DNA of 40,660 nucleotides. Source: Methylacidiphilum caldifontis (lineage in GTDB: Bacteria > Verrucomicrobiota > Verrucomicrobiia > Methylacidiphilales > CAMAQI01). The position numbers and the translations under genes were made by a program. This document shows, piece after piece, positions 25,959 through 36,210 of the stretch. The stretch spans positions 1 through 40,660 of the forward strand of contig CAMCSM010000017.1 in assembly GCA_945877805.1 (NCBI GenBank), read 5' to 3'. Each line of letters opens with the position of its first letter. The first letter of the stretch is position 1. The notes below the pieces were generated by a model. That model had not been told where the DNA came from. It did not search any database and saw only the letters and a program-made list of their open reading frames with translations.

Positions 25959-26645
25959 TTATTTCTTCGCTTTTGATTCGACCTTAGCCTTAGGATCGGC
26001 TTTAGCGTCGTCAGCTTTCTTTTCCTTAATTGCTTCAGGCTGCTTTGCGACGGCTGCCCCAGGGGCGACCACTTCTTCAACCTTAGGAGCAATAACGGAA
26101 ACGACAGGAAGATCTTTTGGATTTAAAACGGTAACACCCTTTGGCAAAACAACTTCACTGACGTGAACGGATTGTCCGACCTCAAGGTGAGAAACGTCGA
26201 TACGAATGATTTCTGGAAGATCCTGAGGCAGACACTCAACACGAAGATGACGCATGAAAAGCTCAAGCAATCCCCCTTGTTTAAGTCCGATCGGCTCTCC
26301 AAATTCTACAACTCGAACTTCCGCATGAAGCTTCTCGTCCTTAGCAACCTCATGAAGATCGACATGGATTACATAATCCTTAATCGGATCGACTTGAATT
26401 TCTTGAATCAACGCTAAGTGCTGACCTGATTTTCCAGCGTCATCTAATTCTAAGTCGATCAACAAATTACCTTCTGTTGATAAATGCAGAACAGGACTAA
26501 TATCTTTAATTGCGAACTGAACAGCGCGGGTTCCCTTTTTGCCATACATGATGCCAGGGATTAGTCCTAGAGCACGGGATGCTTTAGCAGCCTTGGTGCC
26601 GACTTGGGGACGCACTGATCCTTTTAATGAAACGGTTTTTGCCAT
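25959..26645 (-). CDS. rplY: 50S ribosomal protein L25/CTC with Lys/Ala-rich tail
   Basis: SKASRALGLIPGIMYGKKG; HVDLHEVAKDEKLHAEVRVVEFGEPIGLKQGGLLEL. Confidence 0.9.
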   Translation of the reverse strand: MAKTVSLKGSVRPQVGTKAAKASRALGLIPGIMYGKKGTRAVQFAIKDISPVLHLSTEGNLLIDLELDDAGKSGQHLALIQEIQVDPIKDYVIHVDLHEVAKDEKLHAEVRVVEFGEPIGLKQGGLLELFMRHLRVECLPQDLPEIIRIDVSHLEVGQSVHVSEVVLPKGVTVLNPKDLPVVSVIAPKVEEVVAPGAAVAKQPEAIKEKKADDAKADPKAKVESKAKK

Positions 26646-26675
26646 AAATTCCTCTTTTTTTGATGAAAGTTTGTG

Positions 26676-26704
26676 ACACTGGCGAAATCGCCTGCTGTCG
26701 TCAA
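26676..26704 (-). promoter_or_regulatory. Candidate promoter/operator TTGAC-N14-TCGCCAGTGT upstream of rplY
   Basis: Matches the bamA upstream motif with identical spacing. Confidence 0.45.
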
Positions 26705-26718
26705 ATAAAATTACAATA

Positions 26719-26753
26719 AATTTATAAGCCCCCCAGAGGGAAGCTTATAAATT
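26719..26753. terminator. Inverted repeat AATTTATAAGC...GCTTATAAATT between glgP and rplY
   Basis: 11-bp perfect arms, 13-nt spacer ccccccagaggga-type; lies just downstream of the glgP stop. Confidence 0.5.
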
Positions 26754-26780
26754 CTTCTTCTTAAGTCCTGTAACTCCCGA

Positions 26781-29252
26781 TCAGATCGGGACTTGGGAAA
26801 GTTTCCAGGTGTTTCGAGCGTACTCGTGGATTGTTCGATCACTCGAAAACTTACCGACACGTGCCGTGTTCAAGATCGCCATTTTCGCCCAAGCCGCATG
26901 ATTGCGATAGGCAACTCCGACCTTTTCCTGACATTCAATATATTGAGCGTAATCGGCTAAAACCAAGTACCGATCCCCTCCCTCCAAAAGACTCCATCTT
27001 AAAGGAGCAAGGATCCCGGAATGTTCATCAGGAGTAAAATAGTTCGATCCAATCCAATCGACGACGGCCTTCAATTCCTCATTGGCATGATAGTAATCAA
27101 AGGAATTATACCCTTTTTTACGAATCTCTTCCACCTCATCAACGGTATGACCAAAGATAAAGATATTCTCATCTCCTACCTCCTCTTTAATCTCAATATT
27201 TGCCCCATCTAAGGTTCCAATCGTCAGGGCTCCATTCAAAGCCAACTTCATATTCCCTGTCCCAGAGGCCTCCGTTCCTGCTGTCGAGATTTGTTCGGAC
27301 AAATCCGCGGCCGGAATAATTCTTTGCGCAAGGGAAACACGATAGTTTGGCAGAAAAACTACCTTGATCCGATTTTCGACCCTTGGATCGTTGTTGATCT
27401 TTTCGCCGACAGCATTAATCGCCTTAATAATGGTCTTGGCCATGTCATATCCGGGAGCTGCCTTTGCCGCAAAAATAAAAACACGCGGCTGAATATCGAG
27501 ATTCGGATTTTGAATAATCCGTCGATATAAGGTCAAGATATGAAGTAAATTGAGCTGCTGACGTTTGTACTCGTGCAATCGCTTAATCTGAACATCAAAA
27601 AGAGCGCTGGGGTCAACCGTCACGCCACAATCTTTTTCGATAATAGCACTCAATCTCTTTTTGTTTTCAAACTTGATTCTCATGAACTCTTTTTGGAATT
27701 CAGCATCCTCGGCAAAAGCCTCCAGTTTTTTCAACTCATCGATATTTTTAGGCCAACTCTTGCCAATCTTTGAGGAAATTAAATTCGACAAGAGGGGGTT
27801 ACAGGCCTGGAGCCATCTTCGGGGAGTAATTCCGTTGGTTTTATTATTAAACTTCGTCGGATTTAATTCAAAGAACTCCGGAAAGAGGGTCTTTTTTAAG
27901 AGCTCGGTATGAATTGCCGCAACTCCATTCACCGAATAACTTCCAACGACAGCCAGATGCGCCATTCGCACCATCTTCGGGTGACCCTCTTCGATAATCG
28001 AAAGAATTCTTTTCTTTTCATTATCTCCAGGCCAATGCCTCTCAATTTGCTCCATATGGTGCTTATTGATTTCAAAAATAATTTGAAGATGACGAGGAAG
28101 CACACGGCCAAATAAATCGACACTCCATTTTTCAAGTGCCTCTGGCATCAAGGTATGATTCGTATAGGCAAAGGTCTGCGTCACGATCTCCCATGTTTTC
28201 TCCCAACTCAAATTCTCTTCGTCGTATAAAATGCGACTGAGCTCCGCAATCGCAATCGCAGGGTGAGTGTCATTGAGTTGAACGGCTACTTTCGAGGAGA
28301 AAAGCTCCCAACCTCCAGGATTCTCCGCTTTAAATCGACGGATAATATCTCTCAAGGAGCAAGAGACAAAGAAGTACTGCTGAACTAATCGAAGCTCTTT
28401 TCCGTTTTCAGTCTTATCATTTGGATATAAAACTTTAGAGATCGATTCTCCAATCGATTTCTCACGTACCGCCTCAACATATCCCCCTTGATTAAAGGTC
28501 TCTAAATTAAACTCCTCAAAAGCACGGGATCTCCAAAGTCGAAGTAAAATCACGGTTCCTGTATCATAGCCCGGCACCGGAATATCATACGGAACTCCCA
28601 TCACTTTCTTTGAATTCACCCATTTCGGGCGATAGTTTCCGAGATCATCAAAAATGTACTCCACTTCGCCATACATTTCGATCGTCTGGATATATTCTGG
28701 ACGAACAATCTCCCACGGATTTCCAAATTTCAACCAATTATCAGGATGTTCAATTTGATATCCATTGACAAATTCTTGTCGAAAAAGCCCATACTCATAG
28801 TAAATTCCATAGCCGATCGCTGGGTAATCTAAGGTGGCTAAGGAATCTAAAAAACAGGCGGCCAAACGACCTAAGCCTCCGTTCCCAAGACCCATATCGT
28901 TCTCTTCATTGCGGAGCTCCTCAAGATTTAATCCCAGTTCCTCCACCGCTTTTGTTAAATTATCAAAAATGCCAAGATTATAGAGCCCGTTTGAAAGCAT
29001 TCGCCCCATTAAAAACTCCAACGAAAGATAGTAAACTCGACGAACCTTGTTCTTCTGATGGGTTGATTGAGTCGCTTGGAGACGCTCTAAAATGCGATCC
29101 CTTGCCGTATAACTCACGGCCAACATCCAATCACGCTTTGTCGCTCGATTCGGAAATCGTGCTAAACGATAAGTCAGATTTTGTAAAATTGACTCCTTCA
29201 GCGCTGATACGGAGTTATCTAAAGTCGTTTGAAATTCTGAAGTCGATGACAT
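26781..29252 (-). CDS. glgP: Glycogen/alpha-glucan phosphorylase
   Basis: [85 protein letters not shown]. Confidence 0.97.
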   Translation of the reverse strand: MSSTSEFQTTLDNSVSALKESILQNLTYRLARFPNRATKRDWMLAVSYTARDRILERLQATQSTHQKNKVRRVYYLSLEFLMGRMLSNGLYNLGIFDNLTKAVEELGLNLEELRNEENDMGLGNGGLGRLAACFLDSLATLDYPAIGYGIYYEYGLFRQEFVNGYQIEHPDNWLKFGNPWEIVRPEYIQTIEMYGEVEYIFDDLGNYRPKWVNSKKVMGVPYDIPVPGYDTGTVILLRLWRSRAFEEFNLETFNQGGYVEAVREKSIGESISKVLYPNDKTENGKELRLVQQYFFVSCSLRDIIRRFKAENPGGWELFSSKVAVQLNDTHPAIAIAELSRILYDEENLSWEKTWEIVTQTFAYTNHTLMPEALEKWSVDLFGRVLPRHLQIIFEINKHHMEQIERHWPGDNEKKRILSIIEEGHPKMVRMAHLAVVGSYSVNGVAAIHTELLKKTLFPEFFELNPTKFNNKTNGITPRRWLQACNPLLSNLISSKIGKSWPKNIDELKKLEAFAEDAEFQKEFMRIKFENKKRLSAIIEKDCGVTVDPSALFDVQIKRLHEYKRQQLNLLHILTLYRRIIQNPNLDIQPRVFIFAAKAAPGYDMAKTIIKAINAVGEKINNDPRVENRIKVVFLPNYRVSLAQRIIPAADLSEQISTAGTEASGTGNMKLALNGALTIGTLDGANIEIKEEVGDENIFIFGHTVDEVEEIRKKGYNSFDYYHANEELKAVVDWIGSNYFTPDEHSGILAPLRWSLLEGGDRYLVLADYAQYIECQEKVGVAYRNHAAWAKMAILNTARVGKFSSDRTIHEYARNTWKLSQVPI

Positions 29253-29331
29253 TTAATTCCCTTTGGTTATTGAGTCTCTCTTTTTAGGCACCTTCTCTAG
29301 GCGAAGCAAGAAAAGAGCCAAGCTTTGTCGG

Positions 29332-30600
29332 TTACTTTCCTGCAACAGGAACTAAGATCGCCTCTTTCATTCCATGAATCCGCTTTTTATCCAATGGACA
29401 AATCGTCGCTAAAGCCCCCCCCATCACCACCTGATCATCCGAAACAAAATAATATGGGGAAATTCGAGCCCGACCTTTCATTTCAATGACCTGCCCTTTT
29501 TCATCCCAATAGGGAAAGGAAAAAGCGGCCCCTTTTACAAATCGTTGAAGGAGCCGAGGAGCACTCTCAAAGGAACGCAACGCCTCATCGACTACGACCC
29601 CCCACTCCTCGGTTGAGAGGTCTGATCCGATCCAGACCCCTCTCGATCCCCAGGCTAAAGGGGAAAATCCGGAAACTTTAATCACAAGTTCTCGCTCTTT
29701 TTGACTCATTGCTTTTAATTCATTCCAATCTTGGATCCCCAGTCCAGGAAGAACCGCATGGGGAGGTAAGGGGGTCGACTCCATGACCCAAGACTCCGGG
29801 ATCACACTTTGTAAAATTCCAAATCCCTTCTCCCCCAGTTCCCTTCTCCAAAAATCGCGAAGCGGTCTCATCCCTAAGAGCGCCAACCATAATTTCTCCT
29901 CAAGATACGGTTTTAAGGGAGGGGTCATCGAAACCCCTTCCTGCAAAGATTGCTTCAAACCTTGAATTTTATTCCAATCAAAAGCTTCAAAAAAACGGTA
30001 GACTTGCGGCGATCTCCCCATACCCTGCTCCGCTTTTTTTACTCGCTCCTTGCCGCATAACCACTCGAATTCAGGACGATAATCGGAAGCCTCCTCTGAA
30101 ATTAAAATCTCCCCTTCAGGAAATATCGACTGAAATCCAACCCGCATTCCAAAATCTCCTCCAAAAATCGAGAAGCCAAATTTCGCATAACTCTCCTGTA
30201 ACCATGCCGTCAACCCAATCCCTCCGGGGATCGAATCGATTTCACAAAGAGCAAATCCCTCCTCGGTTAACACTAAGTCGGGACGAAGGACTCGAGGGAT
30301 CTCATTTTTAAAAACCGCAGATCGAGAGATCTCAATCAGCTCCTGTGGTTTCCCAAAATCCATCCACCGTGCAATCCATGGAGGCCGCCTCCCCTCTACG
30401 CTATGCCGATAAAGTAAATTACAACAACGAACAAAAGCCGCTAAAAGAGGCCCTAATTGATCGAGCAGCTGAAGATGTTTCTCTGAAAGTTGAAGTGGCG
30501 TTGGGGAGGATCGCCACGCCTTCCCGTCAAAAAGAGTCTGATCAGGAAGTTGGGATTGAAACTCTCCCCAAGTCACTTTCGGAATTCGCTCTTCACTCAT
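29332..30600 (-). CDS. Uncharacterised protein, possibly ATP-grasp/glutathionylspermidine-synthase-like
   Basis: VLRPDLVLTEEGFALCEIDSIPGGIGLTAWLQE; LVIKVSGFSPLAWGSRGVWIG; LQRFVKGAAF resemble ATP-grasp elements. Confidence 0.45.
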   Translation of the reverse strand: MSEERIPKVTWGEFQSQLPDQTLFDGKAWRSSPTPLQLSEKHLQLLDQLGPLLAAFVRCCNLLYRHSVEGRRPPWIARWMDFGKPQELIEISRSAVFKNEIPRVLRPDLVLTEEGFALCEIDSIPGGIGLTAWLQESYAKFGFSIFGGDFGMRVGFQSIFPEGEILISEEASDYRPEFEWLCGKERVKKAEQGMGRSPQVYRFFEAFDWNKIQGLKQSLQEGVSMTPPLKPYLEEKLWLALLGMRPLRDFWRRELGEKGFGILQSVIPESWVMESTPLPPHAVLPGLGIQDWNELKAMSQKERELVIKVSGFSPLAWGSRGVWIGSDLSTEEWGVVVDEALRSFESAPRLLQRFVKGAAFSFPYWDEKGQVIEMKGRARISPYYFVSDDQVVMGGALATICPLDKKRIHGMKEAILVPVAGK

Positions 30601-30706
30601 GACTTATCGATTCTCTTCATTTGAGGCCTGACTTTTCATAAGTTTAATCAAGCAGAACTTCAATAAAGATCCAACTGAATCAATATAAACTGTATTTTTA
30701 AAATTT

Positions 30707-30793
30707 ATAAATCGGAATTCAATGCGATTGAAATGGGGAGGAGAATGTTTTCATTGAAGAGAAATCATTGGTTTCGGTCTTTGACCGATTTAT
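30707..30793. repeat. ~87-bp element, copy B, ends ATAAATCGG...CCGATTTAT
   Basis: Homologous to 15062-15149; abuts the stop codon of the 30795-32033 gene. Confidence 0.6.
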
Positions 30794-30794
30794 G

Positions 30795-32033
30795 TTAGTA
30801 AGTACCGCGAATACTGAGATAAAGCTGATTACGATCAAACTCACGACTGACCAGATCAGAAGTAACAATACTATAGCTGTACCCCGCTTCAAAATCGATA
30901 TACTGAGAGATCTTGTAGCCGAGCGCTCCATCCATTCCCAAAACATCCTCGGAAATTGTTGTCGTTCCCGATCCAACTCCCAAATCAGAATCGAAGGAAC
31001 CGAGCGTTAAACGACCTCCTAAACGACCGTAAAACTGGGGAGTAAATTGATAGCGACCGGTTAATGAAAAAACATCGGATTCTTGCATATAGTAAGCTCC
31101 ATTATCGGTCTCTGTAACTGAATGCGTATAGCTTGCCTCAATATTCGTCCGCGCTCCAACCGTCCAATTTCCGAAAACTGTTCCATAAGGATTAAAGTAA
31201 CTTCCTCCTTGATCTAAATCGGTAAACGAAGGACCCACTCGCCCTCCGACAGTGATTTGAGGACTTAAGGAGTAATCAGCTCCGACAGTTCCACCAATAG
31301 TCGTCGAATCCCTTTTTGCAAAAAAGTAATCATTATCAGAGGCATTCCCCCCTGCAACAAGCGTAATTGTCGGAGTCAAGAGATAACGAAAATCATGACT
31401 CAACGAGTTAACCATACGACCAATTTCGCGATCTAAAGCGACATCATCATAGCTTAACCAGTCATTCGTAAAAATAGTCGCAGAGCCAAATTTAGGAGTC
31501 CATTGAGCATTTCCTTGAATCGATCCGACATTACTTAAAAAAGTGCTGTCCGTCCGTCTTGCACGAGCATCCCCCCCAATCACATCCGGCTCTTGAGTAT
31601 AACGAAGACGATCTCTAACATCGACATTGAAGCGTGATGAAAAGGAATGATCAATACGACCAATCCACTCGTGGCGATGATCGAAATCTTCCTTGCCACG
31701 ATCAGGAAAATAAGTGAGCCCATAGGTGTATCGAGCAGAAAGAAGGGTGTTTTCTAAAGGAAGATTGTAAATTAAGGAGGGCTCAATCAAGGTCTTAAAT
31801 TGTGATTTTTTATTTTTCTTCGTCGTAAAAATATTATCATCATACTCCTCCCGCAATTGGGCCGTCACGGTAATCGGACGCTTCGTTTGCGCTTTAGTAT
31901 CCTTGGCAGCAGAAACTCCTTGAGTCTCTTGAGCACGATATTCTGTCCCAGCAGCAACGTTCGATTGAGCTTGTAAATGGAAAAGAGCTCCAAAGCTAAT
32001 TAATAGAACCAAATAAAAAGAGGTGAAATTCAT
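30795..32033 (-). CDS. Outer-membrane beta-barrel protein
   Basis: Signal peptide; alternating beta-strand pattern throughout (e.g. TNIEASYTHSVTETDNGAYYMQESDVFSLTGRYQFTPQFYGRLGGRLTLG); aromatic C-terminus. Confidence 0.75.
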   Translation of the reverse strand: MNFTSFYLVLLISFGALFHLQAQSNVAAGTEYRAQETQGVSAAKDTKAQTKRPITVTAQLREEYDDNIFTTKKNKKSQFKTLIEPSLIYNLPLENTLLSARYTYGLTYFPDRGKEDFDHRHEWIGRIDHSFSSRFNVDVRDRLRYTQEPDVIGGDARARRTDSTFLSNVGSIQGNAQWTPKFGSATIFTNDWLSYDDVALDREIGRMVNSLSHDFRYLLTPTITLVAGGNASDNDYFFAKRDSTTIGGTVGADYSLSPQITVGGRVGPSFTDLDQGGSYFNPYGTVFGNWTVGARTNIEASYTHSVTETDNGAYYMQESDVFSLTGRYQFTPQFYGRLGGRLTLGSFDSDLGVGSGTTTISEDVLGMDGALGYKISQYIDFEAGYSYSIVTSDLVSREFDRNQLYLSIRGTY

Positions 32034-32128
32034 TATTCAATGACTTTAAGTAAAAACTATTAAAAAGCAACAAAATTTATAGTCGAAATAACTCTCGCGC
32101 CCTTTATCTGAAAAATGCCTTAATTTAT

Positions 32129-32626
32129 TTAAGATAAAAACAATTTATAAATATAATAAAAAAAGGCACTGATAAAAAGTAGCCAACCGCAAATTAGTCC
32201 GATCGATAGACCTTCTGATCCCGGTAATATCTTCGGAATAAGCGAGGCATTTTTGAAGTGAGCGGGCAATCCCTTAAAACCACTGCCGCTCAAATTAATG
32301 GCGGGATTACTATCCGGCAATGGCTTCACATCGGGGGCAAACTCAGACTCGTAGATCATCTCGATATTTCCAACCCGGACAAAATCTCCCTTTCTTAGCT
32401 TTACCGATTTTACCCGCTCTCCATTCACACGGGTTCCATTAGTAGAATCAAGATCCTTAATTAAATAGTCGTTTCCATCGAGAATAAACTCCGCGTGATG
32501 ACTTGAGATACTTTTATGTTGAATCACGATCTCATTCTCATTGATTCGACCGACTCGAGAGCTCTCCCCATTCAAATTAAAAATTTGACCGGCTTGCTCT
32601 TCAGACTGAACGATGAGGCGTGGCAT
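32129..32626 (-). CDS. FHA-domain protein with C-terminal TM helix
   Basis: SRVGRINENEIVIQHKSISSHHAEFILDGNDYLIKDLDSTNGTRVNGERV; C-terminal hydrophobic helix. Confidence 0.9.
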   Translation of the reverse strand: MPRLIVQSEEQAGQIFNLNGESSRVGRINENEIVIQHKSISSHHAEFILDGNDYLIKDLDSTNGTRVNGERVKSVKLRKGDFVRVGNIEMIYESEFAPDVKPLPDSNPAINLSGSGFKGLPAHFKNASLIPKILPGSEGLSIGLICGWLLFISAFFYYIYKLFLS

Positions 32627-32635
32627 AAATAAATA

Positions 32636-33820
32636 CTAGAGTAATGGCTTCCCAGTTTCAATCATTTTACCAAACTGTTCAAAAAAATAAGTCGTATCAT
32701 GGGGTCCTGGAGAAGCCTCTGGATGATATTGAACGGTAAAAAGAGGGTATTTCAGGTGGGTAATCCCTTCACAAGTCTGATCGTTCAAATTGATCTGGGT
32801 GACTTTAACCTCTTTGGAGGGAAGTGAATCAGGATCAACTGAAAAACCGTGGTTTTGAGAGGTAATATTGACCCGGCCCGTCACGAGATCTTTCACCGGC
32901 TGGTTTCCACCTCGATGTCCAAATTTTAACTTGAAGGTCCTCCCGCCTAGAGCGCAGCTCGTAATTTGATGCCCCAAACAGATCCCAAAGATCGGTTTTT
33001 TTCCTAAAAGATCTTTGACAATGTCATGGGCGTAGGTCAATGCCTCTGGATCTCCAGGGCCGTTCGATAAAAAAACCGCATCCGGATTATCCTTTAAAAC
33101 CTCCGCGGCGGGAGTCTTTGCAGGGACTACCTTGACTTGGAATCCATGCTGACGAAGTCGACGTAAAATATTGTACTTAATTCCGAAGTCATAGGCGGTG
33201 ATTTTATACTTCACCGGAGGCAAAGGCACTCGATAGTCCTCTCCCGTGGGGACAGGGGCATTCAGCGGTCGCGTGCCTTGAACTAAAGACCATTTTCTGC
33301 TCAGTTGACCCTCCGGATCCCAAAGATACGACTGCTTACAGGTCACCTCTTGAACAAAATCACGACCCACATAACTAAAGGATTTTGCCTTATCAACGGC
33401 GGCGAGATCAGAAATCTTTTCCGTCGTAATCACCCCTCGCATCGCCCCATGCGTACGAAGATGCTTGGTTAACGCACGGGTATCAATTCCCGAGATCCCA
33501 GGAACCTCATACCGTTTCAGGTAGTCATCAAGGGACTCCACCGCTCTCCAACTGCTCTTTCTTGGGGAAAGCTCCCGAACCACAAAGCCGGAAACTTGAA
33601 CGCGATCTGACTCCACATCCAGATCATTCACTCCATAATTTCCAATATGAGGATAGGTCATGGTGATGATCTGCCCCCGATAGGAGGGATCGGTCAAAAT
33701 CTCCTGATATCCCGTCATTGAGGTATTAAAGCAAACCTCTCCAAGACTCTCTTTCTCAGATCCAAAAGAGATTCCATGAAATAGAGTTCCATCTTCCAAT
33801 GCCAATATCGCTTTCTTCAT
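32636..33820 (-). CDS. carA: Carbamoyl-phosphate synthase small subunit
   Basis: LEDGTLFHGISFG, FNTSMTGYQEILTDPSYRGQI, PIFGICLGHQITSCALGG, QYHPEASPGPHD. Confidence 0.95.
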   Translation of the reverse strand: MKKAILALEDGTLFHGISFGSEKESLGEVCFNTSMTGYQEILTDPSYRGQIITMTYPHIGNYGVNDLDVESDRVQVSGFVVRELSPRKSSWRAVESLDDYLKRYEVPGISGIDTRALTKHLRTHGAMRGVITTEKISDLAAVDKAKSFSYVGRDFVQEVTCKQSYLWDPEGQLSRKWSLVQGTRPLNAPVPTGEDYRVPLPPVKYKITAYDFGIKYNILRRLRQHGFQVKVVPAKTPAAEVLKDNPDAVFLSNGPGDPEALTYAHDIVKDLLGKKPIFGICLGHQITSCALGGRTFKLKFGHRGGNQPVKDLVTGRVNITSQNHGFSVDPDSLPSKEVKVTQINLNDQTCEGITHLKYPLFTVQYHPEASPGPHDTTYFFEQFGKMIETGKPLL

Positions 33821-33827
33821 AGTCTCC

Positions 33828-35135
33828 TCAAATACTCCAAATCAAATTTCCATTTACAAAAGTTTTGACCGCTCTTCCTTTCACTGACACTTGATCAAAA
33901 CAGGTGTTCTTTGAAAGAGAGAGACTCTCCTCCGCTCGAATCACCCACTCCAACCCTGGATCAATGACGGTAATATCTGCATCCACTCCAAAGGAAAGGG
34001 TTCCTTTCTCTAGTTTTAGAAGTTTAGCAGGATTGACGGTCAACATCGCAATCATTCGTTTCCAGTCAATCACTTGTTCATCGATCAACGTTTTAATATA
34101 AATCGCCAGCTCGGTCTCAAGTCCTAAAACGCCAAAGGGGGCATGATCAAACTCAACCTCTTTCTCATAGGTACAATGTGGGGCGTGATCGCTCGCAAGA
34201 ATCTCGATCGTTCCATCCGCAATCCCTTGCTTAAGGGCCTCCTGATCCCGCTTGGTTCGAACGGGAGGATTCATCTTAAAATTCGTGTTGTAACCTTGAA
34301 TGCTGTCATCGGTCAAAAAAAGATGGTGAGGAGTGACTTCCCCATAAATCGAAACCCCACGCTCTTTTGCCTCGCGAAGTAAACGAATCGATCCAATACT
34401 TGAAAGATGTTGGCAGTGCACTTTTGCCTGTGTCATTTCTGCTAAAAGAATATTTCGACCGACAATAATCTCCTCAGCGAGTGCAGGCCATCCCTTTAAT
34501 CCTAAAACCGTACTCCAATACCCCTCGTTCATCACCCCTCCTGAGGTCAGGGAGTAGTCTTGGCAATGATCAAATAACGGAAGATCGAGCATCGAGGCGT
34601 ACTCAAGGGCACGGCGCATCAGCTCATTATTCTGAATGCAATGACCATCATCGGTGATCGCAACGATCCCCGCCTTTTTCATCGAGCCGATCGGTGCCAG
34701 AAGCTCTCCTTGCATTTTTTGGGAGATACAGCCGGTGACAAAAACGTTCACAAGAGCGGTTTTCTCAATCCGATCGAGAAGCCAAGCAATCGTATTCGGT
34801 CCATCCACGGGTGGATTGGTATTCGGCATCGCCACGATCGAAGTAAATCCACCCGCTGCCGCTGCCTTTGTTCCGGAGGCAATAGTCTCCTTTGCCGACT
34901 GACCCGGCTCACGAAGATGCACATGAATATCGATCAATCCGGGGGCCACGATCTTTCCCGCAACAGAGATCCTCTTCCATTGGGGAGAAGGAGAAAGTTG
35001 AGTTGGATCAACAATTTTTCCGCCTAAAACATAGAGGTCCCCCTCTTCATCGCGACCATTGGCGGGGTCGATAATTCGTCCTCCTTGCAAACAAAAGGGC
35101 GGGTGCTCATCACGAGGTTTGGTATTTTGAATCAT
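33828..35135 (-). CDS. pyrC: Dihydroorotase
   Basis: APGLIDIHVHLREPGQSAKETIASGTKAAAAGGFT; ASDHAPH. Confidence 0.95.
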   Translation of the reverse strand: MIQNTKPRDEHPPFCLQGGRIIDPANGRDEEGDLYVLGGKIVDPTQLSPSPQWKRISVAGKIVAPGLIDIHVHLREPGQSAKETIASGTKAAAAGGFTSIVAMPNTNPPVDGPNTIAWLLDRIEKTALVNVFVTGCISQKMQGELLAPIGSMKKAGIVAITDDGHCIQNNELMRRALEYASMLDLPLFDHCQDYSLTSGGVMNEGYWSTVLGLKGWPALAEEIIVGRNILLAEMTQAKVHCQHLSSIGSIRLLREAKERGVSIYGEVTPHHLFLTDDSIQGYNTNFKMNPPVRTKRDQEALKQGIADGTIEILASDHAPHCTYEKEVEFDHAPFGVLGLETELAIYIKTLIDEQVIDWKRMIAMLTVNPAKLLKLEKGTLSFGVDADITVIDPGLEWVIRAEESLSLSKNTCFDQVSVKGRAVKTFVNGNLIWSI

Positions 35136-36076
35136 GAAACTAACTCCTGAGGGCCTTTGCCTCCTCCTAGTAAATAAAGAACTGCCATTCGAATCGCAAT
35201 GCCATTGGTCACTTGCTCCAAAATAACGGAGTTTAAACCATCCGCGAGCTCGCTATCGACCTCCACTCCGCGATTGATCGGACCGGGGTGCATAATAAGA
35301 ACATCCGATTTACATTTTTGAAATCGATTCTTCGTCAAGCCAAACAATGAGATATATTCGCCGACGGAAGGAAACATCACCTGTCGTTGTCGCTCATGTT
35401 GAATCCGTAAAAGCATCACGACATCGGCCGCAGGAAGAACTTTGTCGAGGTCGTACTCGATCTTCACCCCTAACCCGCGAAAGTCCTCGGGAACAAGGGT
35501 CTTCGGCCCGACGAGCGTCACCTCGGCCCCCGATTTCGTCAACGCCCAGATATTAGATCGCGCCACACGACTAAAAAGAATATCCCCACAAATAATGACC
35601 TTTAGCCCTTGAATGTTTCCTTTTCGCTCCCGGATCGTAAAAAGATCGAGTAACCCTTGAGTGGGATGTTCATGGGCTCCATCACCCGCATTGATAATAC
35701 TTGCCTTTAAACGTTCCGATAGAAATTGAGCCGCCCCCGCTGCCGAATGCCGAAGAATGATATAATCAACGTTCATCGCCTGCAAGTTCAGGGCGGTGTC
35801 TTTAAGGGTCTCTCCTTTTTTAAAGGAGCTCGATTCACTCTCCATCGAAACCACATCGGCACTCAAACGCTTGGCTGCAAGCTCAAAGGAGATTCGAGTC
35901 CGTGTACTCGGCTCGACAAAAAGATTCACGACCGTTTTCCCTCGTAGTGAAGGGACTTTTTTGATCGGTCGATTTAAAACCTCTTTAAAAGCCCTCGCGG
36001 TATCGAGGATTAAATAAATCTCCGCAGAGGAAAGCTCTCTCAAAGAAACCAAATCTTTTCTTGTCCATGACGTCAT
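35132..36076 (-). CDS. pyrB: Aspartate carbamoyltransferase catalytic subunit
   Basis: LFVEPSTRTRISFELAAKRL; HEHPTQGLLDLFTI; MHPGPINRGVEV. Start at MTSWTRKDL (36076). Confidence 0.95.
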   Translation of the reverse strand: MTSWTRKDLVSLRELSSAEIYLILDTARAFKEVLNRPIKKVPSLRGKTVVNLFVEPSTRTRISFELAAKRLSADVVSMESESSSFKKGETLKDTALNLQAMNVDYIILRHSAAGAAQFLSERLKASIINAGDGAHEHPTQGLLDLFTIRERKGNIQGLKVIICGDILFSRVARSNIWALTKSGAEVTLVGPKTLVPEDFRGLGVKIEYDLDKVLPAADVVMLLRIQHERQRQVMFPSVGEYISLFGLTKNRFQKCKSDVLIMHPGPINRGVEVDSELADGLNSVILEQVTNGIAIRMAVLYLLGGGKGPQELVS

Positions 36077-36210
36077 TAAAATTGTGGTTATAGCGTCCAA
36101 ATAGCTTACGTAAAATGATTTTTCATAAAACTTTCAACTTCTCCCCCAACTCTCTAAAAGAAAACACTGGATTTTTTCTTGCACTCGACCAGTGTACCCC
36201 TCTCTTTCTT

